From an uncultured bacterium (lineage in GTDB: Bacteria > Muiribacteriota > Ozemobacteria > Ozemobacterales > Ozemobacteraceae), in assembly GCA_937949615.1 (NCBI GenBank), contig CALEDQ010000023.1, forward strand, positions 124,001 through 188,000: a stretch of 64,000 nt of DNA. Reading direction: 5' to 3'. The stretch's first letter is position 1. Each line of letters opens with the position of its first letter. The position numbers were made by a program, and so were the translations under genes. The notes under the pieces were generated by a model. The model did not search any database and had not been told where the DNA came from. It saw only the letters and a list, made by a program, of their open reading frames with translations. Shown here piece after piece: positions 25,000-33,939 of the stretch.

Positions 25000-25629
25000 A
25001 TGAAAAGAAAAACCTTAAAAGTTGTTATTGCTCTCCTGGTTCTGGTTTCTGAACCTGCACTTTTCGGCCAGATGCCTAATTATTTTGGCACTCCGGCCGG
25101 CGCGCCAGCCGCTTCAGGGGGCGCGGCAAAATCGCCTTCTTCTACGGCTTCCGGTGATGCAAAAACAACAGCGGCACCCACGGGTGGCGAAAAGACAACC
25201 ACGGGCGGTGGTGGCAAGCCGGCACAGCCACAGCAAACCACTCAACAGCAGCCGGCCGGACCGGTAGTTCCCAAATACGACCCATACATGGACAATCATT
25301 TGAAGGCACCTGACGCCGATCAACCGGTTGGGCTCTTCGGTCTGCCGGTCAAGCAGGTCGAAGACATGCTGAAATTTCAGGGCGCCAAAAACCATTCATA
25401 TGCCTTTGGCAAATACAGCCGGCTGACGATGTCGGCGTATCTGGTGACCATTTACTTTGATAAACAGCGCAAAGTCGGCGGGTTTCTCATCGAGCCGCGA
25501 CAGCCATACAAAACTGTGGCGCCCGGGGCGCGTGAATTTTTTCTCGAAACCTTTCTGAAGGGCGCTGACCTGTCGAAGTTCGCCATCAAAATGGCGAGTG
25601 ACAGGCTCGAGGTAACTTACGCTCCCTGA
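25000..25629 (+). CDS. Secreted hypothetical protein with low-complexity linker
   Basis: 209 residues. A signal peptide (about 1-23, ending ALFG) and a Gly/Ala/Thr/Gln/Pro-rich disordered stretch (about 30-87) precede a compact C-terminal domain (about 100-209) with GLFGLPVKQVEDMLKFQGAKN and YLVTIYFDKQRKVGGFLIEP. Family not recognised. The ATG at 25000 has no obvious ribosome site. Its 3' end overlaps the convergent PlsY-like gene by 13 bases. Confidence 0.55.
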   Translation: MKRKTLKVVIALLVLVSEPALFGQMPNYFGTPAGAPAASGGAAKSPSSTASGDAKTTAAPTGGEKTTTGGGGKPAQPQQTTQQQPAGPVVPKYDPYMDNHLKAPDADQPVGLFGLPVKQVEDMLKFQGAKNHSYAFGKYSRLTMSAYLVTIYFDKQRKVGGFLIEPRQPYKTVAPGAREFFLETFLKGADLSKFAIKMASDRLEVTYAP

Positions 25630-26309
25630 TCTGTTCCAGGGTCTGGATTTGCCGGACTGTCGCTTGTATTCGCCTGCGGCAGCGGAGCGGCCGGAATATG
25701 CGAAGGGCGGATACCCATGTAGCTCAGCAGTTCATCGCGGTGTTCCCACATTGTCCAGATCGACATGGTTGCAACCACATAGAGATAGTTTATCTCGTCT
25801 GGTCTGATCGCCAGAACCCAGGCAATAGACAGCAGCGGCATGGCGCCGGCGGCGCTCAACGCTCCCGGTTTGCTTGACAGGCCCCAGAAGGCCAGCCAGA
25901 AGCCGAGAAGCGAGGCAAAAACCGCCGGTACCGGCAGCAGGGTGATCATGACACCAAAGGTCGGTGCGAGACCGCGACCGCCCTTGAAGCCGAGAAACAG
26001 GCTGTTGCAATGCCCGAATACTGTTAAAAATCCGCCAAGACTGACCGGCCACCAGTATTGATAAGGGTTATCGCCGAGAAAATAGATCGCTAGCGGGAAA
26101 ACCGTGATAAAGCCTTTGAAACCATCGAGCAGGCATATCAGAATGCCGGTCGGGATTCCGAGAGTGTCGAACATTTCGCCGGGCGGGCGGGTGTTGCGAC
26201 TGCCCGGCTGCAGCAGAGTTTTTCCGGTTTTCAAACGTGCCACGGCTTCGCCGATTGGCAGACTGCCGATCAGAAAACAGGCGGTAAAATAATACAGAAG
26301 ATGTTGCAT
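25617..26309 (-). CDS. PlsY-like glycerol-3-phosphate acyltransferase homologue (divergent)
   Basis: A 230-residue membrane protein with about six hydrophobic segments. It keeps the three PlsY motifs in altered form: GSLPIGEAVA, GSRNTRPPGEM (usual GSGNIGATN) and GHCNSLFLGFKGGRGLAP (usual GH..P.FLGFKGGKGVAT). PlsY transfers an acyl group from acyl phosphate to glycerol 3-phosphate. Because glycine and lysine positions of motif 2 and 3 differ, activity may be changed. The last 40 residues are a Pro/Asp-rich tail. It lies 11 bases after rnfB, so it may be cotranscribed with the rnf operon. Confidence 0.72.
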   Translation of the reverse strand: MQHLLYYFTACFLIGSLPIGEAVARLKTGKTLLQPGSRNTRPPGEMFDTLGIPTGILICLLDGFKGFITVFPLAIYFLGDNPYQYWWPVSLGGFLTVFGHCNSLFLGFKGGRGLAPTFGVMITLLPVPAVFASLLGFWLAFWGLSSKPGALSAAGAMPLLSIAWVLAIRPDEINYLYVVATMSIWTMWEHRDELLSYMGIRPSHIPAAPLPQANTSDSPANPDPGTDQGA

Positions 26310-26320
26310 TTATTTTTCGG

Positions 26321-27337
26321 TCAGGCTTTATCGACCATGCTGATGCATTTTTTGGGGCATTTTTCAGCGCACAGGCCGCAACCGACACATTTGTCAGAGA
26401 TGATCGAATGCTTTTCCTTGGGGGTGCCGCCATTTACGGCAGAGAACTTGCAGACCTTGTGGCAGATGGTGCAGCCAATGCAGGCATCCTGGTCGATCAG
26501 GGCAACGCGGCCCTTGAACTGGGGTTTGTCTTCCATGATGATCGTCTTCTGCGGGCATTTCGCGACGCAGGCACCGCAGCCGACACATTTTTCATAGTCG
26601 ATGTGGGCAAGATTGTTATCAACCTTGATGGCGTCATAGGCACAGACCTTGACGCAGAGGCCGCAGCCGATGCAGCCGACTTTGCAGACTTTGCGGGTAT
26701 CGGCGCCCCTTTCCACAGAGTTGCATTTGACGTGAACGAATTTTTCTTTGTCGACGAGCTCGATGATCTGCTTCGGGCAGGCGAGAACACAGCGACCACA
26801 GGCGGTGCACTTGTCTTCGTCGACGATCGGCAGATGCTGCGGCCCGATTTTTATGGCGTCAAAGGGGCAGGCGGCGACACATGAACCGAGACCCATGCAG
26901 CGGTGCGGGCAGAGCCATGGGCCGTTCTGCAGGAGCACGGCAGCCTGGCAGTTCGGAACGCCCATATATTCAAATTTTTTGTATTCGGCGGTATCGAGGC
27001 CGTTGCATTTGATGAGAGCTGCTTTGACAACCGGCTTTTTAACTACTTCGCCGGGCTTGCGCAGGCCGAGCAGTTCTTCGATTTTAATGCGGTTCAGAGA
27101 CGAGATGACCGGGCAGGTGCTTACCGGCACGCCTTTGGTAACGATGGCTTCAGCCATGGCGGCACAGCCGGGAAACCCGCAGCCGCCGCAGTTGGCGCCG
27201 GGCAGAAGTTCGAGGGTCTTTTCGATCTGAGGATCGATCTTAACTTCGAATTTAACCGAGGCATAAGAGAGAATGGCTCCGAAAATGAAGCCGAGCACGC
27301 CAAGAACGAGAACAGCTGATACGATCTGTGTAAGCAT
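26321..27337 (-). CDS. rnfB: Rnf complex subunit RnfB (polyferredoxin)
   Basis: 338 residues: an N-terminal membrane helix (1-25), then the RnfB iron-sulfur domain with CGGCGFPGC (about 50-58), then several 4Fe-4S sites, CxxCxxCxxxC, extending to the C-terminus (CVGCGACVAKCP, CIGCTICHKVC, CVGCGLCAEKCP). It is thought to receive electrons from ferredoxin and pass them into the complex. Longer than the E. coli RsxB (192 aa) because of extra ferredoxin-like repeats, as in anaerobes with coupling Rnf. Last rnf gene of the order C-D-G-E-A-B. Confidence 0.95.
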   Translation of the reverse strand: MLTQIVSAVLVLGVLGFIFGAILSYASVKFEVKIDPQIEKTLELLPGANCGGCGFPGCAAMAEAIVTKGVPVSTCPVISSLNRIKIEELLGLRKPGEVVKKPVVKAALIKCNGLDTAEYKKFEYMGVPNCQAAVLLQNGPWLCPHRCMGLGSCVAACPFDAIKIGPQHLPIVDEDKCTACGRCVLACPKQIIELVDKEKFVHVKCNSVERGADTRKVCKVGCIGCGLCVKVCAYDAIKVDNNLAHIDYEKCVGCGACVAKCPQKTIIMEDKPQFKGRVALIDQDACIGCTICHKVCKFSAVNGGTPKEKHSIISDKCVGCGLCAEKCPKKCISMVDKA

Positions 27338-27348
27338 GGGTGAATCCT

Positions 27349-27927
27349 TTATACCAGGCCGGAAAAGCCCATGAAGGCAGTTGCCAGCAGACCGGCCGTA
27401 ACGAAGGCAATTGGGGCGCCGCGCATGGCTTCGGGAATTTCTGAAACGTCGAGGCGCTCTCTGATGCCGGCCATTATGATCAGGGCGAAGAAGAAGCCGA
27501 GCCCGCCACCGAATGAGTTAACAGCGCTTTCGACAAGGCCGTAGTTCTTTTTGATGTTGAGAAGAGCAACGCCGAGAACCGCGCAGTTGGTGGTGATCAG
27601 CGGCAGAAAAACGCCCAGAGACTGATAGAGAGCCGGAGCGGTTTTGCGAATGACCATTTCGACAAACTGAACGAGAGAAGCGATTACCAGAATGAAAGAG
27701 ATCGTCTGAAGATATTCAAGCTTAAGCGGCACAAGAAGAAAAGCCTGAATGCTCCAGGTGGCGACCCCGGCCATGACCATGACAAAGGTAACCGCAAGGC
27801 CCATGCCAACTGCCGAGTCAATCTTGTTAGAAACACCGATGAACGGGCAAAGGCCGAGAATCTGGTTGAGAACGAAGTTTTCAATGAAAATCGCAACGAT
27901 GAAAATACTGATGATACTGGCACTCAT
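27349..27927 (-). CDS. rnfA: Rnf complex membrane subunit RnfA
   Basis: 192 residues, about six membrane helices, starting MSASIISIFIVAIFIENFVLNQILGLCPFIGVS. The Cys in GLCPF and the second in TTNCAVLG are the pair known to hold the membrane-embedded cluster shared with RnfE/NqrD-E. ATG at 27927 overlaps the rnfE stop (ATGA). Part of a Na+- or H+-pumping ferredoxin:NAD+ oxidoreductase. Confidence 0.96.
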   Translation of the reverse strand: MSASIISIFIVAIFIENFVLNQILGLCPFIGVSNKIDSAVGMGLAVTFVMVMAGVATWSIQAFLLVPLKLEYLQTISFILVIASLVQFVEMVIRKTAPALYQSLGVFLPLITTNCAVLGVALLNIKKNYGLVESAVNSFGGGLGFFFALIIMAGIRERLDVSEIPEAMRGAPIAFVTAGLLATAFMGFSGLV

Positions 27928-28523
27928 TTGGTGGCTCCTTTCGCTTCCATGAAGCGTTTAAGGGCAATCAGCAGACCGAAAACCACGAAGCCGCCGGGGG
28001 CCATGATCATGATCAGAGCCGGGTCGGCCTTGAAGAACGGAATCGGGAAACCATAGAGTTTGCCTTCGCCGAGCAGTTCGCGGAAAAACGCGAGGCAGGA
28101 AAGGGCGATAGTGAAGCCGATTCCCATACCTATTGCATCGAGCAGCGAATCTACCGGCCCGTTTTTGCTGGCATAAGCTTCAGCGCGGCCCAGAATGATG
28201 CAGTTTACTACAATCAACGGAATGAAGATGCCGAGACTGGAAGAAAGAGCCGGCGAGAAGGCGGCGATCATTTTATCGATAATCGTGACGAAAGTCGCAA
28301 TGATCATAATATAAACCGGAATGCGGATTTTGCCGGGTACCAGGTTGCGGATCAGCGAGATGAACAGGTTGCTGCCCATCAGAACGAAGGTGGCCGCTAT
28401 ACCCATGCCGAGAGCATTGGTCATCGATGAGGTTACTGCGAGGGTGGGGCAGATACCGAGAGAAATGACAAAAATCGGGTTTTCTTTCCAGATGCCTTTG
28501 GTTAGTTCAGTCAGCTTATTCAC
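27924..28523 (-). CDS. rnfE: Rnf complex membrane subunit RnfE
   Basis: 199 residues, six membrane helices, with the paired cysteines in LGICPTLAVTS and VVNCIILGRAEAYAS. Homologous to RnfA and forms its inverted partner. The start is GTG at 28523, overlapping the rnfG TGA (GTGA), so translation is coupled. Sits between rnfG and rnfA. Confidence 0.95.
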   Translation of the reverse strand: MNKLTELTKGIWKENPIFVISLGICPTLAVTSSMTNALGMGIAATFVLMGSNLFISLIRNLVPGKIRIPVYIMIIATFVTIIDKMIAAFSPALSSSLGIFIPLIVVNCIILGRAEAYASKNGPVDSLLDAIGMGIGFTIALSCLAFFRELLGEGKLYGFPIPFFKADPALIMIMAPGGFVVFGLLIALKRFMEAKGATK

Positions 28524-29167
28524 TGGTTCCCTCCTGTTGTCGAGGTCTGCGAAGCAGTATCTGCCGTGGCTGCTGGCAGGGCCAGATTCTGTGGTGCCGC
28601 GGTCAGCTGCGGCTGAACTTTTCTGAACAGGTCGAGCGCTTCGCTGACACCTTTGCAGAAAGCTCTTGAGCTGATGGTCGCGGCGGTAATTCCGTCAACA
28701 TCGCCACCGTCTTTTTTAACGAGCAGTACCGGAGTAGCCTTTTCGGCAACCAGCTTTTTGAACGGTTCGGAAAAAACCGGGGTTGAAAGCTTGGTACCGA
28801 GACCGGGTGTTTCTTTCTGAGAGAGAATTTTATAGCCGTTGATTTTGCCGGTTTTGTCGATGCCGACGACCATTTCGATCGGGCCAGCGTAGCCTTTGGG
28901 AGCGACTTTGATCACGACACCGGCGACTTCGCCTTTACTGGTGATGCCGGTCGAGTATGAATAAGTCTGACTGGCGGCAGTGTCTGCGTAATGACTTTCA
29001 TTGAATTTATCAGCGCCGGGAAGTACTTCGCGGCGGGCGAGTTCTTCGGCCTTCTGCCTGTTTTCGAGAATCAGCGGGGCAGTGACGCTTTCGGTATAAG
29101 CGAGCAGAACGCCGGCAACTGCTGCAATCACAAAAAGAAAAAGACCCATGTGCAGCATATCTTTCAT
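28520..29167 (-). CDS. rnfG: Rnf complex FMN-binding subunit RnfG
   Basis: 215 residues: one N-terminal membrane helix (about 6-26) and an extracytoplasmic FMN-binding domain. The GDVDGITAATISSRA motif (about 160-175) carries the Thr that receives covalent FMN. The C-terminus has a Pro/Ala/Thr-rich tail. ATG at 29167 overlaps the rnfD stop. Transfers electrons between RnfC-side and membrane subunits. Confidence 0.94.
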   Translation of the reverse strand: MKDMLHMGLFLFVIAAVAGVLLAYTESVTAPLILENRQKAEELARREVLPGADKFNESHYADTAASQTYSYSTGITSKGEVAGVVIKVAPKGYAGPIEMVVGIDKTGKINGYKILSQKETPGLGTKLSTPVFSEPFKKLVAEKATPVLLVKKDGGDVDGITAATISSRAFCKGVSEALDLFRKVQPQLTAAPQNLALPAATADTASQTSTTGGNQ

Positions 29168-30225
29168 GATACGGTCTCCTGAGAACTTGTTCCAAAACGC
29201 TTTGGAATCATAAATTTGTCGATGAGAGGCACAAAGGCATTCATGATCAGAATCGAGTAGCAGACGCCTTCGGGGTAGCCACCCTTAAGCCTGATGAGCA
29301 GAGTTATGGCACCACAACCGAAGCCGAACAGCAGGTGTCCTTTGTTGGTCATCGGTGAGGTGACCATATCGGTGATCATGAACAGGGCACCAATTATCAG
29401 ACCGCCGGTGAGCAGGTGAAAGAGGGCGTAGTTAAAGGAGCCGCCAACGATGAAGGCACCGGCGAAAACTGTCGCGGTCATTGCAACTGGGCCGTGCCAG
29501 CTGATGTGACCTCGAATGAGCAGATAGATGCCGCCGATTATCAGCGCCAGTTTCGAAGTTTCGCCGAGCGAACCGGAAAAATTGATCCCGAGAAAAAGAT
29601 CAGAAAAAGTGATCTGCAGTTTCTCCATGACGTAGCTGATCAGATTGCCGCCTTCGGCGGTTATTTTTCCCATCAGCTGGGCGTCGCGGGCGGTTTCTTT
29701 GAGCAGACCAAGCGGAGTTGCCGTGGTTACCGCATCGGCAATGCCATAACCCTGACCGGGTTTTAGCCAGGTTGTCATATAAACCGGCCAGCTGGCGAGA
29801 AGAACGGCACGAGCAACGTGCGCCGGGTTGAAAATGTTCTGACCGAGCCCGCCATAAGCCTGTTTGCCCAGGGCGATTGCGACAAAGCCGCCAACAAAAG
29901 CAACCCATAAAGGCAGAGCGGCCGGAACGCAAAAAGCGAGAAGAATACCGGTTACGACGGCACTGCCATCAGACAGAGTCGAGGGTTTCTGCAGCAGAAA
30001 TTTCTGAATTAAAAATTCGGCTGCAACTGCCCCGGCGACCGACAGACCAATAACGAGGGCAGCGCGCAGCCCGAAGTTGTGAATGGCCATTACCAGTGCC
30101 GGCAGCATGGCGAGGTTTACATCCCACATGACCCTTGAGGCCGAAAGGCCTGACTGGATATGCGGCGAGGTGGTTACCAGGAGTCTTGGAACAGAGGAGG
30201 TGGTTGCTGTGGATATTGCGTTCAT
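29164..30225 (-). CDS. rnfD: Rnf complex membrane subunit RnfD
   Basis: 353 residues with about nine membrane helices. It starts after a short polar N-terminus with VTTSPHIQSGLSASRVMWDVN and has LSDGSAVVTGILLAFCVPAALPLW. A threonine in the TATPLG segment (after GYGIADAVT) matches the covalent FMN site of RnfD/NqrB. ATG at 30225, six bases after rnfC. Forms the ion-translocating core. Confidence 0.95.
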   Translation of the reverse strand: MNAISTATTSSVPRLLVTTSPHIQSGLSASRVMWDVNLAMLPALVMAIHNFGLRAALVIGLSVAGAVAAEFLIQKFLLQKPSTLSDGSAVVTGILLAFCVPAALPLWVAFVGGFVAIALGKQAYGGLGQNIFNPAHVARAVLLASWPVYMTTWLKPGQGYGIADAVTTATPLGLLKETARDAQLMGKITAEGGNLISYVMEKLQITFSDLFLGINFSGSLGETSKLALIIGGIYLLIRGHISWHGPVAMTATVFAGAFIVGGSFNYALFHLLTGGLIIGALFMITDMVTSPMTNKGHLLFGFGCGAITLLIRLKGGYPEGVCYSILIMNAFVPLIDKFMIPKRFGTSSQETVS

Positions 30226-30231
30226 TCCAGC

Positions 30232-31569
30232 TTATCCTTTGCTTGCGGCTGATTTTTTGCGCTCAGCCATGACGTTTTTCTTGCCGAGTTTGAAGGTTTG
30301 AACCAGGGGCAGGCCGGCCGGACAGGCATAAGCGCAGCAACCGCATTCGATGCAGTCAAGCATGCCGATCTGGTCAACCTTTTCCCATTTTTTATGATCG
30401 ACGAGCTGTTTCATCTGCTGGGGCAGCAGACCCATCGGGCAGGCTCTGATACAGCTGCCGCAGCGCAGACAGGCAGTCTGAACCGGCACCTTCGCCTGGG
30501 TTTCATCCCAGCAGAGAACACCGCTGGTGCCCTTGATGATCGGAACATTAAGGTCAAACAGGGCAAAGCCCATCATCGGCCCGCCCATAATGACTTTTTT
30601 AAGTGGTATGTCGGCTTTCAGGCCGCCGGCCATTTCGATGAAATCGCCAACGGGAGTGCCGATGCGAACCCGGTAATTGCCGGGCTTTGCGGCGCAGTTG
30701 CCGGCAAGCGTGACAACGCGTTCCATCAGAGGCTTCTGCAGGTTGACGGCGTCAGAAATTGCTGCGGCAGAAGCGACGTTCTGCACAACAACGCCGACAT
30801 CCATCGGTAATTTCCCTGATGGGATTTCGCGGCCAAGACAGGCGTAGATCAGCTGCTTTTCGCCACCCTGTGGGTATTTGACTTCAAGCGGCTGTACCGA
30901 AAGGTTTTTTTCGTTTTTGAACTTTTCGTTGAACAGGGCGATGGCATCGGGTTTGTTCATTTCTATCCCGATGATGCCTTTTTCAGAGTTGAGAACCTTC
31001 ATAATCAGCTTGAGGCCGTTGATTATACGATCCGGTTCTTCGAGCATGAGCCGATGATCAGCGGTGAGGGCTGGTTCACATTCTACACCATTGAGGATAA
31101 TGGTATCGATATGCTTTGTTTCTGGCGGTGAAAGCTTGACGTGAGTCGGAAAAGTTGCACCGCCAAGACCAACAACCCCCGACTGCTGAATGCGCTTTTT
31201 AATTTCTTCGGCGGGCAGACTGAGGCCGTCCTCTGTTGTATAGGTGGGTTCAGGAACGTCTGGCGAGCGCTCGATGACGATTGCCGGGCTTGGAACCCCA
31301 AATGGGTGCATGAAATTACCGGCGCCGATTACAGTACCTGATATTGTGGCGTGCACCGGAGCGGAAACAAAGCCGCCTGGTTCAGCGATACACTGTCCGC
31401 AGACAACTTTATCAGTTATCTTCTGGGTTGGTTTTGCGGGTGCACCAATATGCTGAGAAACATGAAGAATGACTTTTGCGGGTATTGGAAGATTGACTAT
31501 GGTTTTGTCTGCAGTCGCCTTTAAATCGGGCGGATGCAGACCACCGGAAAAACTTTTGGGCTCAAGCAT
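30232..31569 (-). CDS. rnfC: Rnf complex subunit RnfC
   Basis: About 445 residues from the ATG at 31569, which has an AGGAG ribosome site. A barrel-sandwich domain (about 20-105), a NADH/FMN-binding Rossmann part with GVVGLGGATFPTHVK (about 130-145) and two 4Fe-4S sites near the C-terminus (CLRCGSCIRACPMG, CIECGCCAYACPAG). Binds NADH and FMN on the cytoplasmic side. First gene of the rnf operon. The C-terminus is short, without the long repeat extension of E. coli RsxC. Confidence 0.95.
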   Translation of the reverse strand: MLEPKSFSGGLHPPDLKATADKTIVNLPIPAKVILHVSQHIGAPAKPTQKITDKVVCGQCIAEPGGFVSAPVHATISGTVIGAGNFMHPFGVPSPAIVIERSPDVPEPTYTTEDGLSLPAEEIKKRIQQSGVVGLGGATFPTHVKLSPPETKHIDTIILNGVECEPALTADHRLMLEEPDRIINGLKLIMKVLNSEKGIIGIEMNKPDAIALFNEKFKNEKNLSVQPLEVKYPQGGEKQLIYACLGREIPSGKLPMDVGVVVQNVASAAAISDAVNLQKPLMERVVTLAGNCAAKPGNYRVRIGTPVGDFIEMAGGLKADIPLKKVIMGGPMMGFALFDLNVPIIKGTSGVLCWDETQAKVPVQTACLRCGSCIRACPMGLLPQQMKQLVDHKKWEKVDQIGMLDCIECGCCAYACPAGLPLVQTFKLGKKNVMAERKKSAASKG

Positions 31570-31617
31570 GATGCAACATCTCCTGCGAAACAATGAACTC
31601 CAATTTTGAAACGTGCT

Positions 31618-31646
31618 ACACTAACACATTCAGGCTGAGTTTTCAA
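31618..31646 (-). promoter_or_regulatory. Candidate sigma-70 promoter of the rnf operon
   Basis: On the minus strand TTGAAA (31646-31641), 17 bp, TAGTGT (31623-31618), placing the start about 40 bases before the rnfC ATG. The -10 is weak (three of six), so this is tentative. Confidence 0.4.
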
Positions 31647-31665
31647 TGTTTCCGGAATGCTGTTT

Positions 31666-33927
31666 TTATTTTGCCGGTTTGTTTTGAGCGGGTTTTTCGG
31701 CAGAAACGGCAGGCTGCGTTTCTTCGACAACTGATTTGTCTTCAAGCATGGCTGTTACATTCTCAGAAACGTCTTCGTTATGGCTATGACGACTGGTTCC
31801 GGTGAACTCACGCGTTTCAAGAACGAAGTGGGCGAGCATGCGGTTCATTTCGTCTGCAACCATGCTGAGATGCTTGGTGATTTTGGCCATATCCTGAATA
31901 GAATCGCGCTGCGATTTGAGTGATTCGAGAACGCCGTCGACTTCTTTGGTAGTAGTCTTGGTGGTAATCGAGAGGTTCTCGATCGAAAGACTGATTGCTT
32001 CGATATTCTTACTCTGTTCGACCGATGATTTACTGATGTCCTGAACCTGAACATTGACGCTTTCTGAAGCCATCCCAATTTCGTCAAGATAGCCGCCGGC
32101 CTGATTGATGATTTTAACGCCTTCTTGAACCTTGTCTTTGCCAAGACTCATTTCTTCAACAGCTTTATTGGTCTTGTGCTGAATTTCACCGATAAGGGCG
32201 CCGATTTCTTCGGCAGCCTTGGCGCTCTGTTCTGCAAGTTTCTTTACGTTGGCGGCAACAACGACAAAGCCTTTGCCTTGCTCGCCAGCGCGGGCGGCTT
32301 CGATTGCGGCATTGAGTGCAAGAAGGTTTGTCTGTCTTGATATCGCCGTGATCGTGAGAACGATTTTTCCGATTTTGCGCGACTGCCCTTTCAGTTCTTC
32401 AAGAACTCTCGAAGAGTCACCAACGGCCCTTTCGATTTCTTTGATCGTGGTCGAAGCTTCTCTGACCGCTTCCATGCCCTGGGTTGCCTTGAGACGGTTC
32501 TGCACCGACTCTTCATAGGCCCGGTTCGAACGTTTGGCAATCAGTTGCGAATTTGCTGAGATTTCTTCGATGGCGGCGGCAGTAGATTCAAGCGTAGTAG
32601 CAGAATCTTTCGAGGCTTTGGTGATGCGCTGGGTATTTCCGAAAATATTCTGAATCGATTCATTCGACTGGAAGGTCAGATTCGAAATGCTGTTGGCCAT
32701 ATGTGACAGGCGGTTGATAACATCCTGAATCTGTAGCAGCAGTCGCTGAATATAACCAATGAAGCGGTTGAACCGTTCTGACACCTCGGTAAGTTCGTCT
32801 TTGCCGACGATTGCCAGACGTTTGGTCAGATCACCGCGGCCGCGCGAAATCTCTTCAAGACCCTGAGATACGCCGCGGATCTGCTTAACGACGCCGTTGA
32901 TAACCACCATGGTAATACCGGTCATAACCACGAGGCCGAAGATAATGAGAAACAGGGAAAAGTTCTGCGCCTTGTTGAGTGCGCCCATCAGGCCCTGCGT
33001 GTCAACTACGGTCAGCAATACCCAGTTTGAGTTTTGAATGGGCGCCGCAGCAAGCAGGATGTTTGATTTTTCGGCAAGCAGAAATTCATGAAAACCGCTT
33101 TTGTTGGTTACGATACGCTCAGCGTGGTCCTGGAGTTCGGGTTCTTTCGAGTTAAGAAAAATTCGCCTTTGCGGGTCAAGAATGTTTTCGCTGTCTGAAT
33201 GAGCCAGATAAAAACCATTCTGCGAATATTCACTTGAAATAATCGAGGTTTTACCGCCGACGTTGGCCAGAGCGCCGGGAACGTTTTCGAAGAGGCTTTC
33301 AAGATTGATAGCCATTGCAACAGTGCCAATCTTTTTTCTCTGATAGAAAACGGGTTTGAAAAGGTAGATAACCCTTTCTTTGTAATCATCGGAGTTCTGC
33401 TGAAAGAAAACCTGACTGCGGAAGATTCCCTCGGCTTCAAGGGTGTCGCGCATTTTGCCATTGATGAATTTTTCGTATGGCGGCTCATCCTTGCTGGGCT
33501 CCCGGCCGTTGGTCAGCAGCCGGAAAACCGTCTGATCATCAGCATTGAGAATCGCAATGTCGATGATGTCGTTGGTCTGAAGTTCTTCGCTTTTGGTGAG
33601 GAGACCGGCAATGGGGGCCTTAAGAACCTGCCGCCACTGCTCTATCATTTGCGTCTCGTCTGGAGCCTGCTCAAGCCAGGAAAGAAACTGGACCGCAGAA
33701 TTCAGGCGTGTCAGATAAGAAAGTATCTGTTCATAGCCACGCATGGCAGCATTGATTTTTCCGGCTTCAGAGTTGAGAATCGTCAGAATCTGCAGCGGGA
33801 TCTGGCTTTTAACTGCGCTTCTGATGCGTTCAGAAGTAAAAAAAGTCATCCCGAGAAGAATCAGAGAAACCAGCACCATTGTAAAAAACAGCCTGGTCTT
33901 GATTTTTAGATTACTGAAGAATTCCAC
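31666..33927 (-). CDS. Methyl-accepting chemotaxis protein with Cache-type sensor
   Basis: 753 residues. N-terminal membrane helix (about 13-33), a large periplasmic double-Cache-like sensor domain (about 40-310), second helix (about 318-342), HAMP and the cytoplasmic signalling domain with hairpin tip ...NAAIEAARAGEQGKGFVVVAANVKKLAEQS. The C-terminus has a proline-rich tail and no CheR-binding pentapeptide. GTG start at 33927, backed by AAAGGA. Located 12 bases after the amidase gene in the same operon; ligand unknown. No other chemotaxis gene is in the window. Confidence 0.93.
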   Translation of the reverse strand: MEFFSNLKIKTRLFFTMVLVSLILLGMTFFTSERIRSAVKSQIPLQILTILNSEAGKINAAMRGYEQILSYLTRLNSAVQFLSWLEQAPDETQMIEQWRQVLKAPIAGLLTKSEELQTNDIIDIAILNADDQTVFRLLTNGREPSKDEPPYEKFINGKMRDTLEAEGIFRSQVFFQQNSDDYKERVIYLFKPVFYQRKKIGTVAMAINLESLFENVPGALANVGGKTSIISSEYSQNGFYLAHSDSENILDPQRRIFLNSKEPELQDHAERIVTNKSGFHEFLLAEKSNILLAAAPIQNSNWVLLTVVDTQGLMGALNKAQNFSLFLIIFGLVVMTGITMVVINGVVKQIRGVSQGLEEISRGRGDLTKRLAIVGKDELTEVSERFNRFIGYIQRLLLQIQDVINRLSHMANSISNLTFQSNESIQNIFGNTQRITKASKDSATTLESTAAAIEEISANSQLIAKRSNRAYEESVQNRLKATQGMEAVREASTTIKEIERAVGDSSRVLEELKGQSRKIGKIVLTITAISRQTNLLALNAAIEAARAGEQGKGFVVVAANVKKLAEQSAKAAEEIGALIGEIQHKTNKAVEEMSLGKDKVQEGVKIINQAGGYLDEIGMASESVNVQVQDISKSSVEQSKNIEAISLSIENLSITTKTTTKEVDGVLESLKSQRDSIQDMAKITKHLSMVADEMNRMLAHFVLETREFTGTSRHSHNEDVSENVTAMLEDKSVVEETQPAVSAEKPAQNKPAK

Positions 33928-33939
33928 TCTGCAAATCCT

